From the NCBI RefSeq assembly GCF_013410115.1, contig NZ_JACCCV010000002.1:2046001-2110000 (forward strand): 64,000 nt of DNA. The letters are read 5' to 3'. Positions 54,298-62,339 of this stretch are shown here, piece after piece. The notes beneath the pieces were generated by a model that had not been told where the DNA came from, did not search any database, and saw nothing but the letters and a program-made list of their open reading frames with translations. Numbering within the stretch: position 1 is the stretch's first letter; every line of letters begins with the position of its first letter. This stretch comes from Tunturiibacter gelidiferens. GTDB taxonomy: Bacteria; Acidobacteriota; Terriglobia; Terriglobales; Acidobacteriaceae. The position numbers were made by a program, and so were the translations under genes.

Positions 54298-56358
54298 CTA
54301 TGCAGCCGGTGTGAGCTTTTCTAGCACATCATCTTTCAACTGCAGCCGGTACAGGTGCCCGCGACCTTGAGTTGCTGGATCCGGAACTTTCTCGACTAGG
54401 ATACGGGTGGCGAGAAGGTCGGCGTGAACCCGGAAGCATCTGGTCGTCGCTCCGTAGCCAAGCTTCTTACTATCATCCCAACGCTCCCCGAGATGTTCAC
54501 GAAGCAACCACGCCCATTCCTCCGGACTCTTGGCATCGTCGCTCAGATCAGGTTCAGCTCCTAGCAATTCGATCAACGGTTCGAAGAAGAGGCAGGGTTC
54601 CTTATGAGAGCCATCGAACAGCGCCACAAAGTTGAGAAACCCAGGGTGTTGCTGGAGGGTTCGAGTACTCGAACCCTCCAGCAACACGCGCTTATTTGCG
54701 GCATTGGAACCACTGAACAGGTCAAATCCTCCGACGACATGAATGCTGTTGTCACCAGAATCAGGGTTAGGTTGGAGGTACAGCTTCAGGAGGTGTCCCG
54801 ATAGGAGCTCCCTCGCCAGAGGGACGTTGCTCTCAAGCACATTTCGTAGCTCGGAAAGATTCTCCTGGACGAGGTCTTGGAGCAGTTCGCGCGTGATGGT
54901 AACTCGCTGCCGGTCACGAGCAATCCGGATCTTCTCCATTAAAAGAACCCGTTCGCGGTCACGCTCGCGCAAGCGTTCAAAAAGAGAAGGCGACGGCGAG
55001 AGCTCAATGGAATTGGTCAGGTTCGTCAAGGCAGAGTTGCAGGCCTGCAAATGTTTCTCTAGCTCTGGCAGCTCGGAACGGCGAGCTTCGCTTTTCTCGC
55101 GCAGAACGGTCGCCTCCACCTCGATGATGACGTCCCTGACAAGTTCGTCGAAGATCTCAGGAACGAGTAGTTGTGTCGAGAGGATGCCCGTAAGCTGCTC
55201 AGCCACGACCTGCTCCGGAATGCTCATCCGGTTGTAACACCCTCGGTGCAGGCGAGCGTTCTCGCATTTATAGCGAGCCTTGCCCTGAAGCCCATTCGCG
55301 ATCAGCTTCTGGCCGCACTCCCCACAATACAGAAAGCCACTGTACAGATAGGGCCGATTGGTGGCACGGTTGTATCCACCCTGTACCCTCTGGACCTGCC
55401 TGTCCTGCATCCGGGCAAGTCTCGCGGCGGCAGCATTCCAAAGAATGTCGGGCACGATACGAATCTCCGGACGCTCAAGACGGATGACTTCGTGCTCAGC
55501 CTTCTTGACCTTGATCAACTCCCCTGTCTTGGGATGTTCCGACTGATAGCTGGCATTCCAGACATACAAGCCCTTGTACTTCTCGTTGTGGAGGATGTCC
55601 TTAATGGCGCTGGTGCACCACTGGCTCCCCTCTTTGCGAGCCCGAGAATTTTGAGGTGAGGGGATCCTGTCTCGATTGAGGGCCTTCGCAATCCCCAGCA
55701 TGCTTTCCCCATCCGCGAACAGCCGAAAGATGCGACGGACAACCTCAGCTTCTTCTTCGTCGATGACCAGCTTAGAGCCAAGTGTCCCGGACTGACGGCC
55801 TCCCTTGAGTGAGGCTGGATCAGCTATGCGAACTGACCGATACCCGTAAGCCTCACTACCGCAATGGTAGCCGTTTAGGACACGCCCCATCTGTCCCTCG
55901 AAACACTTCACTGAGAGACGGTCAACATATTGTTTGTCGATCATGGCGTGTAACTGCAACATCATATCGAACTGAGGATTCACTGTGTCGAGATTCTGAG
56001 CCACAAAACGGACCCCGATCTTGCAGTGTCTCGCAATGTCGATGAAGTCCATAATATCTTGGGGCTTACGCGAACACCGCGATGTGTCGTCGATGAGCAC
56101 GTAATCGAAGGGTTTAGGTTCCTTTTCGAGCGTCTTCAAGAGCGCTTGGAAGCCCTCGCGCTTATGCTTCGAGGTTCCGCTTTTCGCTGCATCCGTATAG
56201 CAGTGATCTTGGAGCACTATCCAACCTGATCCGTCCGCATACTTAGTGCATGTCCGCTTCTGGTCCTCCAGCGAGGCAAGTCTCTGCATCGTTGATGAGT
56301 AGCGGCCGTAAAACGCAGCTCGTTTGATTGAGCTTCCTTCGGAGAGAATTCTATTCAT
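54298..56358 (-). CDS. Large serine recombinase with extended C-terminus
   Basis: A site-specific DNA recombinase. The catalytic serine is in AAFYGRYSSTMQRLASLEDQ, the resolvase core continues with YTDAAKSGTSKHKREGFQAL and YVLIDDTSRCSRKPQDIMDF, the recombinase domain has RRIFRLFADGESMLGIAKAL, and the zinc beta-ribbon FLYCGECGQKL with RLHRGCYN follows, then a coiled coil. After about residue 545 it runs on for about 140 residues (ALFDGSHKEPCLFFEPLIEL, AKSPEEWAWLLREHLGERWD) with no counterpart in ordinary members. The junction (residues 557-570) is encoded by a perfect 42-bp palindrome. Its start overlaps the stop of the gene at 56355 (ATGA). Confidence 0.88.
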   Translation of the reverse strand: MNRILSEGSSIKRAAFYGRYSSTMQRLASLEDQKRTCTKYADGSGWIVLQDHCYTDAAKSGTSKHKREGFQALLKTLEKEPKPFDYVLIDDTSRCSRKPQDIMDFIDIARHCKIGVRFVAQNLDTVNPQFDMMLQLHAMIDKQYVDRLSVKCFEGQMGRVLNGYHCGSEAYGYRSVRIADPASLKGGRQSGTLGSKLVIDEEEAEVVRRIFRLFADGESMLGIAKALNRDRIPSPQNSRARKEGSQWCTSAIKDILHNEKYKGLYVWNASYQSEHPKTGELIKVKKAEHEVIRLERPEIRIVPDILWNAAAARLARMQDRQVQRVQGGYNRATNRPYLYSGFLYCGECGQKLIANGLQGKARYKCENARLHRGCYNRMSIPEQVVAEQLTGILSTQLLVPEIFDELVRDVIIEVEATVLREKSEARRSELPELEKHLQACNSALTNLTNSIELSPSPSLFERLRERDRERVLLMEKIRIARDRQRVTITRELLQDLVQENLSELRNVLESNVPLARELLSGHLLKLYLQPNPDSGDNSIHVVGGFDLFSGSNAANKRVLLEGSSTRTLQQHPGFLNFVALFDGSHKEPCLFFEPLIELLGAEPDLSDDAKSPEEWAWLLREHLGERWDDSKKLGYGATTRCFRVHADLLATRILVEKVPDPATQGRGHLYRLQLKDDVLEKLTPAA
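54646..54687. repeat. Perfect 42-bp palindrome inside the recombinase gene
   Basis: The left arm GTGTTGCTGGAGGGTTCGAG-T and the right arm A-CTCGAACCCTCCAGCAACAC are exact reverse complements over 21 bp each, with no loop. The symmetry ends sharply on both sides. It is read in frame and lies where the known recombinase domains end and an unrelated C-terminal part begins. Confidence 0.95.
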
Positions 56359-56633
56359 TTACTTGCCTTTCCATAATTGGAGTTCTTGTTCTGCCTTGAC
56401 TGCTTGGTCTTGGCCATGAGGCGATCGCGCACATTCGGCTGTCCCAAGATGTGGGTTGCGATGAGTCTTCCCAAACCTCGAGAGATTATTTGCAACAGCG
56501 AGTCCGACGTTGGCTGGAGCAGGATTGGCGTATCAATATGAAGGTGCACTTCGACGCGGGTCAGGCGTTTGCGCTCGCGAGTTGCGACTCCGTTGGTATT
56601 GGCGCCCGCGAGGGCGCCGTGATTAAGATTCAT
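56355..56633 (-). CDS. Small protein coupled to the recombinase
   Basis: Ninety-two residues, Arg/Lys-rich, with a short amphipathic middle (TSDSLLQIISRGLGRLIATH). Unknown family. Its TGA overlaps the ATG of the 686-residue recombinase by four bases and it starts 14 bp after the stop of the other recombinase, so three genes lie head to tail. The arrangement supports translation. Confidence 0.5.
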   Translation of the reverse strand: MNLNHGALAGANTNGVATRERKRLTRVEVHLHIDTPILLQPTSDSLLQIISRGLGRLIATHILGQPNVRDRLMAKTKQSRQNKNSNYGKASK

Positions 56634-56646
56634 TTACTCCTCCGTT

Positions 56647-57729
56647 TCATGCTGTATGGATTTTCGTCGTTGATTCATTCTGGTTCCATGTTTTCGGGAC
56701 CGGTAATCCTAGGGATGTACGCAAGCAACACTGACGCGGCGTGCTGTTCCAGCTTTCCCTAGACGCGGAACGAGACCCTGCCAGGCTCGGGTGAAGCCGG
56801 GCCTGAACCCGGCCCCACAACTCGTCGGTGACAATGCGAAGCTGGGGTGCAGACACGCGCAGAACATCTGCGGGAGGATTCGTATGCAACTCCATCCGCC
56901 CGGTGCGTGGGTTCGTGACCCGCTTCGTCCGGTTCCACACCACGGTCCCGATGTAGCGTTCCTGTCCGAGGATGCGGCGAATGCGCGTCCGGGTCCACGG
57001 AGAGAACGGCTTCCCAATCTTCGCGTCCGCAACATGTTCGGCATTCAAGGTTTTCACGATTTCGGTGATGGTCACGCCGCGGGCGAACATCTCGTAGATG
57101 CGCCGTACCGTCTCGGCCTCGGCGTCTACGATTTCAAGCCGCATACCCAAGACCTCTAAGCGTCCCTTCGCGTCGTCGCTTGGCGTAGCGTCCACGGGAA
57201 CACTCCGATATCCGAAGCAACGCCCGCCCGATGTGAACCCGCTGATGACACGTCCCATCTGTGCGCGCCGCACCTTGTCCGACAAACGGGCAATATACTC
57301 TCCCTCAACCACTGCGGTTAACATCAAAATCATGTGGAAGTCTTCATTGCGTGAGTCGAGATCCTGATTGATGAAGTAGACGTGAACACCGTGAAGCGCG
57401 AGTGCATTCACAATGTCGAACACGTCGCTGCAATTGCGGGCGAACCGCGACGCTTCTTCGACCAGAACCATCCGAAATGGGCTCGGCTGCTCCTTCGCGG
57501 CGATGATTAGCGAGGCCAAGCCGTCGCGTCCCGCTGTTGAAGTTCCGGACTTGCCCGCATCGGTGTAAACATACTCATCTGGAACGATCCAGCCGTGCTC
57601 TTCCGCAAACCTCCGGCAGTGTTGCTTCTGATCTTCGAGCGACGACGCGCTCGCCGAGTAGCTCGCAACGCGCAGATAAGCTGCGCAGCGCATCTGTTCT
57701 GGTTCTTTGTCGTTCCGTTCAATGTTCAT
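56647..57729 (-). CDS. Serine recombinase, C-terminally truncated
   Basis: A resolvase-type recombinase. The active-site region is YLRVASYSASASSLEDQK; in most members serine follows RV directly, here an alanine is in that place and the nearest serine is one later. YTDAGKSGTSTAGRDGLASL, FRMVLVEEASRFARNCSDVF and the recombinase domain (VRRIYEMFARGVTITEIVKT, SPWTRTRIRRILGQERYIG) are all present. It stops at 360 residues. The last 50 (from RPSLAGS-like sequence on) do not resemble the family, and the zinc beta-ribbon and coiled coil that large serine recombinases need for DNA binding are missing. Probably a shortened, doubtful enzyme. Confidence 0.8.
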   Translation of the reverse strand: MNIERNDKEPEQMRCAAYLRVASYSASASSLEDQKQHCRRFAEEHGWIVPDEYVYTDAGKSGTSTAGRDGLASLIIAAKEQPSPFRMVLVEEASRFARNCSDVFDIVNALALHGVHVYFINQDLDSRNEDFHMILMLTAVVEGEYIARLSDKVRRAQMGRVISGFTSGGRCFGYRSVPVDATPSDDAKGRLEVLGMRLEIVDAEAETVRRIYEMFARGVTITEIVKTLNAEHVADAKIGKPFSPWTRTRIRRILGQERYIGTVVWNRTKRVTNPRTGRMELHTNPPADVLRVSAPQLRIVTDELWGRVQARLHPSLAGSRSASRESWNSTPRQCCLRTSLGLPVPKTWNQNESTTKIHTA

Positions 57730-57789
57730 AATCGTTCCTCTCTGTCTTTGGTTGTTGTTTATCCGATAATCCTTTACACAACCAACCTA

Positions 57790-57811
57790 CAAACCCCCAC
57801 TCGGGTTTGTT
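57790..57811. terminator. Small hairpin in the recombinase/ParB-like gap
   Basis: ACAAACCC and GGGTTTGT form a perfect 8-bp stem with a six-base loop. It lies in the gap between the ParB-like gene and the recombinase promoter. The weak T-run makes its role as terminator uncertain. Confidence 0.4.
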
Positions 57812-57870
57812 GAAATTGAAAAATAAATGGTCGTGAGCCTACCAGCTAAGTTGAAATATCGATTGGGATT

Positions 57871-57901
57871 GAACCCCGACATCGAGTCACGGGGTTCTTT
57901 T
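57871..57901 (+). terminator. Hairpin with T-run just after the ParB-like gene
   Basis: GAACCCCG (57871-57878) pairs with CGGGGTTC (57890-57897) and is followed by TTTT on the plus strand. It lies 23 bp beyond the stop of the ParB-like gene on the other strand, so it could end transcription entering from the left, or act for both directions. Confidence 0.4.
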
Positions 57902-57919
57902 CCGCAGAGGCTGCTCAAG

Positions 57920-58807
57920 TTATGGCTGGAATGCTGTGAGAGGACTTGGTCCATAATTTTCAAGGTTTGTCTGGATGATCTGGCCATAAGGGACGCCAGC
58001 GATACCGGAGAAGCGCTCCCTCTGCTTCGGCCCAAACGACCTGGGCGGCTCAGGCAACATTTCCGCGTTCATTGCATTGGCTACCAAAACAAAACGACGG
58101 TACTGCGCCGCCCTGCCGCGAAAACTTCCGGGACGCAAGAAGTCGCGCATCGCGACCACATGGATGTCCCCCCTCCTAAGACCGGAGCCTGTGTCTACCT
58201 TTTTCATAAACTCGCTAGCAATGGTCGTATTGTGAAGCGAAGCAATGTATGAAACTGCAGCAAATGCTGAGAGACGTAAGCGACGGTAAAACCCAGATAC
58301 ATATGCCACGTGAGTACGGACACCAGGATGCCGTTCAAGAACCCTCTGCAACTCGGAGTTGGAGATGCGGTGAGGACTCTGCAGCGTTCCACTTTCATAC
58401 CGGCAGATGTAAGAGACAGTCGCTGCCAAGAGCTTCGAGTGTTTCTCACCCTTCCCCCGCAGAACGTCGCTGAATGTACGCGACAAACCGGTGTCGAACC
58501 TGTCGATGGCTGCACAGTCGACGTTCTTGGCGAGAAAAGTAGTGAAGCAAACATCAGCGGCGACGCAGGCATGCAAACGATGCATACCATTCATCACTGC
58601 TCCCGCGGAATCAAGGCTGATGACTTCGCCGTTGAGGGCCCAGTCTCCGTTGATCATATCGCGCTTATACAGGCTGACCGTCCGCTGGCAAATGTTACGG
58701 TGCCTCCTCGCCGACAGATTGTTCTTATTGATCTCGGCGGTGTTATCGAGCAAACGCTGGGCGTATGCAGGTGTGATTACGACGTTGGCAGATGAAACCT
58801 GGGACAT
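57920..58807 (-). CDS. ParB/sulfiredoxin-fold protein of phage or plasmid type
   Basis: A 295-residue protein in which VISLDSAGAVMNGMHRLHAC carries the ParB-type HR motif (NGMHRL in place of DGQHRL) and LSRTFSDVLRGKGEKHSKLL follows. The rest is helical, with Arg-rich pieces (RRLRLSAFAAVSYIA). No helix-turn-helix for parS binding or partner ParA is visible. Similar stand-alone ParB-like proteins are encoded in mobile elements and some act as CTPases or nucleases; which applies cannot be told here. Confidence 0.7.
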   Translation of the reverse strand: MSQVSSANVVITPAYAQRLLDNTAEINKNNLSARRHRNICQRTVSLYKRDMINGDWALNGEVISLDSAGAVMNGMHRLHACVAADVCFTTFLAKNVDCAAIDRFDTGLSRTFSDVLRGKGEKHSKLLAATVSYICRYESGTLQSPHRISNSELQRVLERHPGVRTHVAYVSGFYRRLRLSAFAAVSYIASLHNTTIASEFMKKVDTGSGLRRGDIHVVAMRDFLRPGSFRGRAAQYRRFVLVANAMNAEMLPEPPRSFGPKQRERFSGIAGVPYGQIIQTNLENYGPSPLTAFQP

Positions 58808-58971
58808 TGTGTCGCTCCTATTGTGAAGGCCTTACAACGCCCCCGACACAACTCAATACCCAGTCAAAGCACCGATAACCAATTATTGCCGCCATTTTTT
58901 TTAAATGTTTGCGAACAGCGACTCCGCCGGATCAGATGGGCCGCAAGGGCTGTCGTTTTTTAATCTTTGAT

Positions 58972-59064
58972 TTGGCTGACAATAACTAGGATTAATGGGG
59001 ATCCGGCGGTATTAGAGGTGAGGGCGCTCGCGCTCTGCACCTAGATTGAAGACCGGAGTACCAG
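58972..59064 (+). promoter_or_regulatory. Leader element, copy 1
   Basis: A 93-bp stretch ending at the start codon of the gene at 59065. It matches the 93 bp in front of the gene at 62340 with no gaps; by hand count 74 of 93 positions agree. The best-conserved half is CGGTATTAGA, GTGAGGGC, TCGCGCTC, GCACCTA, GAAGAC and GGAGTA, the last being the ribosome binding site. A hairpin AGGGCG-CTCG-CGCTCT can form in this copy. No clear sigma-70 boxes are seen. Confidence 0.8.
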
Positions 59065-59889
59065 ATGTCCATGGAAGTACATCTCACCAGTAAGCCTATC
59101 CCTGTGGTTGCAGCCACACAGGACGCCAAGTCCAATCAGAAACCCACTCACCTACCTCCTTTTAAGATTGTGTCTCCGTCCTCAGTCGGAACGAAGGGTT
59201 CTTCCCGGGGTACGATCTCGCAGTCGAATCAGACACCGCCTCTCGTCTCTGAGAAGTGCAAGCAGTCTTCTGTGAGCGGCGGTCGCGGAGAACGGGCCGA
59301 CATAGTCGGTACAAACACTGAGCCAGTTCCCTCGCTGAACTCTGCTTCAATCGCCACGATGGCGTCGGCGACGGAGAATAGCGAAACGCATCAGCCAGAA
59401 ATGCTACAGAGCGAGAATGACAGCGAGTCGACCTCTGAAGGACCCCCAGGCGATGAAGTCGTACAGGAGGCTGCACTGGAGACACAGATCACAGAACTCT
59501 GGTCGTCCCATGAGCGCAAGAATAACGCACTCCGCCGCAACCGCGGTGAACTAGCAACCCTCCGCAATTCCTTGGGCGAGCGTCTCTTCGAATTGAAGCA
59601 GCTGCATGCTCGGCCCGGACGCTCCGGAAGGTGGGCGGCGTTCTTGCGGCGCGAGAATATTCCACGCGCTACGGCAAACCGGTACGTTGAGAGGTGGAAG
59701 GTTTCAATCGACCCGAAGCCCGAAAAGCGGCTCACTGAGTCGTTTACTTCGCCCTCGAACGAAGAGATCACGCAGATGGTGAGGAAGCTGAAGCCGAAGC
59801 TGAACCGTAGGTTGACGTCGCCGGAGTCCGTGGCGCTGTTCATGATTGAATTGGCTGCAGCTCTCCAGCCACCTAAATCTGCCGCATAG
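59065..59889 (+). CDS. Putative DNA-binding protein with disordered N-terminus
   Basis: A 274-residue protein: the first 130 residues are Ser/Thr/Pro/Glu-rich and likely disordered, then a helical domain SLGERLFELKQLHARPGRSG, RWAAFLRRENIPRATANRYV and ERWKVSI. This resembles the HTH-like domain of DUF3102-type plasmid/phage proteins. A DNA-binding role is inferred, not shown. The gene has the conserved 93-bp leader; the stop is followed by a strong hairpin. Confidence 0.5.
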   Translation: MSMEVHLTSKPIPVVAATQDAKSNQKPTHLPPFKIVSPSSVGTKGSSRGTISQSNQTPPLVSEKCKQSSVSGGRGERADIVGTNTEPVPSLNSASIATMASATENSETHQPEMLQSENDSESTSEGPPGDEVVQEAALETQITELWSSHERKNNALRRNRGELATLRNSLGERLFELKQLHARPGRSGRWAAFLRRENIPRATANRYVERWKVSIDPKPEKRLTESFTSPSNEEITQMVRKLKPKLNRRLTSPESVALFMIELAAALQPPKSAA

Positions 59890-59902
59890 CTCGGTGAAGG
59901 CT

Positions 59903-59945
59903 CTCGACTTGCAAATGCCCGGTGATATTACCGGGCATCGTCGAG
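59903..59945 (+). terminator. Terminator-like hairpin
   Basis: ATGCCCGGT-gatatt-ACCGGGCAT is a perfect 9-bp stem, extended by an outer pair CTCGAC/GTCGAG. It begins 14 bp after the stop of the gene at 59065. A T-run is missing, so it may be a stability hairpin. Confidence 0.55.
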
Positions 59946-60081
59946 TCGAAACTTTATGTTGCTGAAAGCGGACCACAGCGCGACAACTGCCCGCGGAATT
60001 GAATCATCCGCGGACGGGGAGCATTTCTTCCCTCTCGTGTTCCGTAGACACCGCACACTTACAATTAGCCGATCTACTAAG

Positions 60082-60333
60082 CTAATCCTCGGTGGACGGC
60101 GCTACACCTTTCTTACTCTTAGCCCAGCGACTTTCTGCAGCCTTCCTAGCGATTTCGCTACGGCGATTTTTTGAAAGAGCGTCGGCTCGGGCTCGTCCTC
60201 CACGCAGTCCGCCCTGGGTCGCTATCGCATTTCGCTCCTCGGGACTCAAGACCTCAGCCCGTCGCCTGCCTCCTCGGCGACCGAGGGCTACCGCGTTCGG
60301 ATCTTTCGGCTTGTTTGGAGGTTTGGGTTTCAC
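60082..60333 (-). CDS. Small basic Gly/Arg-rich protein (KGG-like)
   Basis: An 83-residue protein with two related units, VALGRRGGRRRAEVLSPEER and IATQGGLRGGRARADALSKN, then EIARKAAESRWAKSKKG. The gG-(R/K)GG pattern followed by a short helix is typical of small stress- or plasmid-related basic proteins. Probably binds nucleic acid. It is divergent from the gene at 60410. Confidence 0.6.
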   Translation of the reverse strand: MKPKPPNKPKDPNAVALGRRGGRRRAEVLSPEERNAIATQGGLRGGRARADALSKNRRSEIARKAAESRWAKSKKGVAPSTED

Positions 60334-60373
60334 CTACCAAGACTAGCAATCTATGGCCGTGTAATCGGCATGC

Positions 60374-60403
60374 TTGACTTATCGTCAAGTCAAGCAATAG
60401 GAT
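60374..60403 (+). promoter_or_regulatory. Promoter/operator in the divergent gap
   Basis: TTGACT at 60374-60379 and TAGGAT at 60398-60403 are spaced 18 bases, the layout of a sigma-70 promoter. The spacer contains CTTGAC-ttatc-GTCAAG, an inverted repeat that could bind a repressor and overlaps the -35 box. The ATG follows seven bases after the -10 box, so the transcript would be leaderless or nearly so. Confidence 0.4.
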
Positions 60404-60409
60404 TTATAA

Positions 60410-60781
60410 ATGACAATAACGAAAGAGCTTCATAAGACACTGATCGCAAAATGGACAATGAAACAGGCCCCCCGCCTCAAAGAACCGTACTCGGTGGGAT
60501 GGGAGGATGGCTCTCCCGCCACGTTGCAGGACTATCGCAAGCATGCGGAGGACACCTACTCTCTCGTTTCTAATCGTGCGCAGGGGTTTCAAGAGCACAT
60601 CTTCCCCGGTATCGTCGGTGAGGTGCGCTTTGAGACGAACGTTGGAGATTGGGTGGTGAGAGGTCCAGGCGTAGTCACAGCGGCCTTGGACGTGAAGAAC
60701 CCAGATGCTCCCGATGATGAGATCTACGCCGCAATAGCGACTTTCCCAGTCGTCTATAAGGTTCGCATCATCCGTTCGTAA
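60410..60781 (+). CDS. Hypothetical protein, 123 residues
   Basis: A soluble protein of unknown family, with a helical start (KELHKTLIAKWTMKQ) and strands in the second half (VGDWVVRGPGVVTAALDVKN, YAAIATFPVVYKVRIIRS). No Shine-Dalgarno site; the promoter lies immediately upstream, so leaderless translation is likely. Confidence 0.5.
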   Translation: MTITKELHKTLIAKWTMKQAPRLKEPYSVGWEDGSPATLQDYRKHAEDTYSLVSNRAQGFQEHIFPGIVGEVRFETNVGDWVVRGPGVVTAALDVKNPDAPDDEIYAAIATFPVVYKVRIIRS

Positions 60782-60845
60782 CTGCCGTTTTCAGGTTCGA
60801 GCTGCCGCAGTAATCCCGAAGACGATCGCGAGGGGATCAACTCAA

Positions 60846-61232
60846 ATGACCATCAGAGGAACATGGAGGAACCCAGCTCTAGCTCGCTGCGACGGGAAAC
60901 AGTCGTATCAGTACTCCCGGCAAGCTGAGAAAGTAGCGCGGAAACAAAGTCAGAAGACTGGTGATCTCATCATTGCCTATCAGTGCTTTGACTGCTCTTG
61001 GTTCCACATAGGCCACGCTGACGAATCGCAGAAGATTGCCCGTCGTCCTCCAGATCCGCCATCACTTCCAGTAGTCTGCCAGCGTTGCAAGCAACTGATA
61101 AAGGAGGAGCGTCGCGAAGCTGCCAGACAATCCGGATCGACGACTGTCTATTGTTCCGGGAAGTGCCAGCAGAAATGGAGTCGGAAAATCAGGCACCTTC
61201 GGAGGTATGGTTCGCCACCCCAGATGAAGTGA
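60846..61232 (+). CDS. Hypothetical zinc-knuckle protein
   Basis: A 128-residue basic protein. The first half has YQCFDCSWFHIGH, a CxxC-x5-HxxH zinc-finger-like site; the second half has VCQRCKQLIKEERREAAR and VYCSGKCQQKWSRKIRH, another CxxC and CxxxC pair. Two small zinc modules suggest nucleic-acid binding. It ends with an intrinsic terminator at 61243-61262. Confidence 0.6.
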   Translation: MTIRGTWRNPALARCDGKQSYQYSRQAEKVARKQSQKTGDLIIAYQCFDCSWFHIGHADESQKIARRPPDPPSLPVVCQRCKQLIKEERREAARQSGSTTVYCSGKCQQKWSRKIRHLRRYGSPPQMK

Positions 61233-61242
61233 CTTGGTGCAG

Positions 61243-61262
61243 AAGCTCGAAGTCGAGCTTTT
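61243..61262 (+). terminator. Intrinsic terminator
   Basis: AAGCTCG-AAGT-CGAGCTT is a seven-pair stem with a four-base loop, running into TTTT. It lies ten bases after the stop of the zinc-knuckle gene. Confidence 0.75.
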
Positions 61263-61560
61263 GCAGGACGGACCGGCTAACCTTGCAGCACTGATAGCTA
61301 TCTTCGTTGTGTGCTCGAAGGTGGGCGCGATAAAACTGTGGCTGAGCAACTCCACAGGATGCGTGATGTCTACCCCTGGATTTGCCAACCAGTTTTCGAA
61401 TGTATGACGACTACATAATTCCTGGACGTTCCCTGAAGTTCAACTCTGGATGGTCGAGCCATGTAGGTTGTCGATGTTAGGTGAAGTAGGCCCGCACGAG
61501 CAAGCATGTGAAAAGCGCATCGAGAGTCCCTAGACATAGCTTAGTCAAGAAGGAAAGGTC
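61263..61560. other. Gap with no clear gene
   Basis: About 300 bp between the terminator and the gene at 61561. I see no RNA gene, repeat or palindrome. The final bases hold a GAAGGAAAGG ribosome binding site for the next gene. Confidence 0.4.
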
Positions 61561-62202
61561 ATGAACCCATATCATCGTCGTCCCAAGGCAGGATTTCTCA
61601 AGTCACGCAAACCGATCCATTCTTTCCTGGAGCGGATCAGAGGAGAATATCCTTTTGGCAAGCCCAACTGCGAATACTGTGTAGATTTCTCGATACTCGT
61701 GCAACACCTCAAAGATCTCAGTCACGGAGCGTATCAGTGGGCATCAAGGGCTGTGTCTGGAATCTGTGTCTCGGACGACAAGCGGTCTCGACAATATCTA
61801 TTGGTGGGATATTCGAACCCCGAGCCGGAAGGACTTCCGAACTCACTCTGTTTCTGTTTCCCAGTATTTATATATAGACGTGCGCCTGGCGCTGAGCTCA
61901 AGCACCTTGTCTGCTTCGCTCCTGAATCCGTAGTACCTCTATCGAAGGGCCTTTACTGGGAAGAAGATCAACTTAAGAATGACTCATTGGAGGACTGGGA
62001 TCGTTTCTGGAAGCCTCTAAGCGGATGTCTGCGGACAAACGAAGTAGCGCAGAATGCAGAAAGCGTTGCCGACGACGGCGAACGGCGGACTGAGCCGGGA
62101 GTGCTTACGCTCGAAGGAGTTCTTCATAAAGAATCGGTCACCGCTGTGGTGAGATTCTGGTCGCAGTCACGAGAGAGGCTCGAGGATGAAATTGACTGGT
62201 AG
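61561..62202 (+). CDS. Hypothetical protein, 213 residues
   Basis: A soluble protein with no recognised family; contains cysteine and aromatic-rich stretches (PNCEYCVDFSILVQHLKDLS, LCFCFPVFIYRRAPGAELKH) and an acidic second half. AAGGAAAGG stands five bases before the ATG, so it is well expressed in principle. It precedes the gene with the second leader element by 137 bp. Confidence 0.55.
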   Translation: MNPYHRRPKAGFLKSRKPIHSFLERIRGEYPFGKPNCEYCVDFSILVQHLKDLSHGAYQWASRAVSGICVSDDKRSRQYLLVGYSNPEPEGLPNSLCFCFPVFIYRRAPGAELKHLVCFAPESVVPLSKGLYWEEDQLKNDSLEDWDRFWKPLSGCLRTNEVAQNAESVADDGERRTEPGVLTLEGVLHKESVTAVVRFWSQSRERLEDEIDW

Positions 62203-62246
62203 GGTCTTCACGTCGACGTGGCTATGGACGTCTTTAAAACTCAATT

Positions 62247-62339
62247 TTGGCTGATGATAATCAGGATTGGGGGAGACCGAGCGGTATTAGACGTGAGGGC
62301 ATTCGCGCTCCGCACCTATATCGAAGACTGGAGTAACAG
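62247..62339 (+). promoter_or_regulatory. Leader element, copy 2
   Basis: Partner of the 93 bp at 58972-59064, equal in length and ending right at the ATG of 62340. Shared features are the CGGTATTAGA block, GTGAGGGC, TCGCGCTC, GCACCTA and the GGAGTA ribosome binding site. The hairpin in this copy is weaker, with only four central pairs. Confidence 0.8.

Noticed and set aside
61234..61407. A 57-codon open frame after the zinc-knuckle gene
   Set aside because: It has no ribosome binding site, starts with TTG or GTG and runs through the intrinsic terminator at 61243-61262, so I do not consider it a gene.
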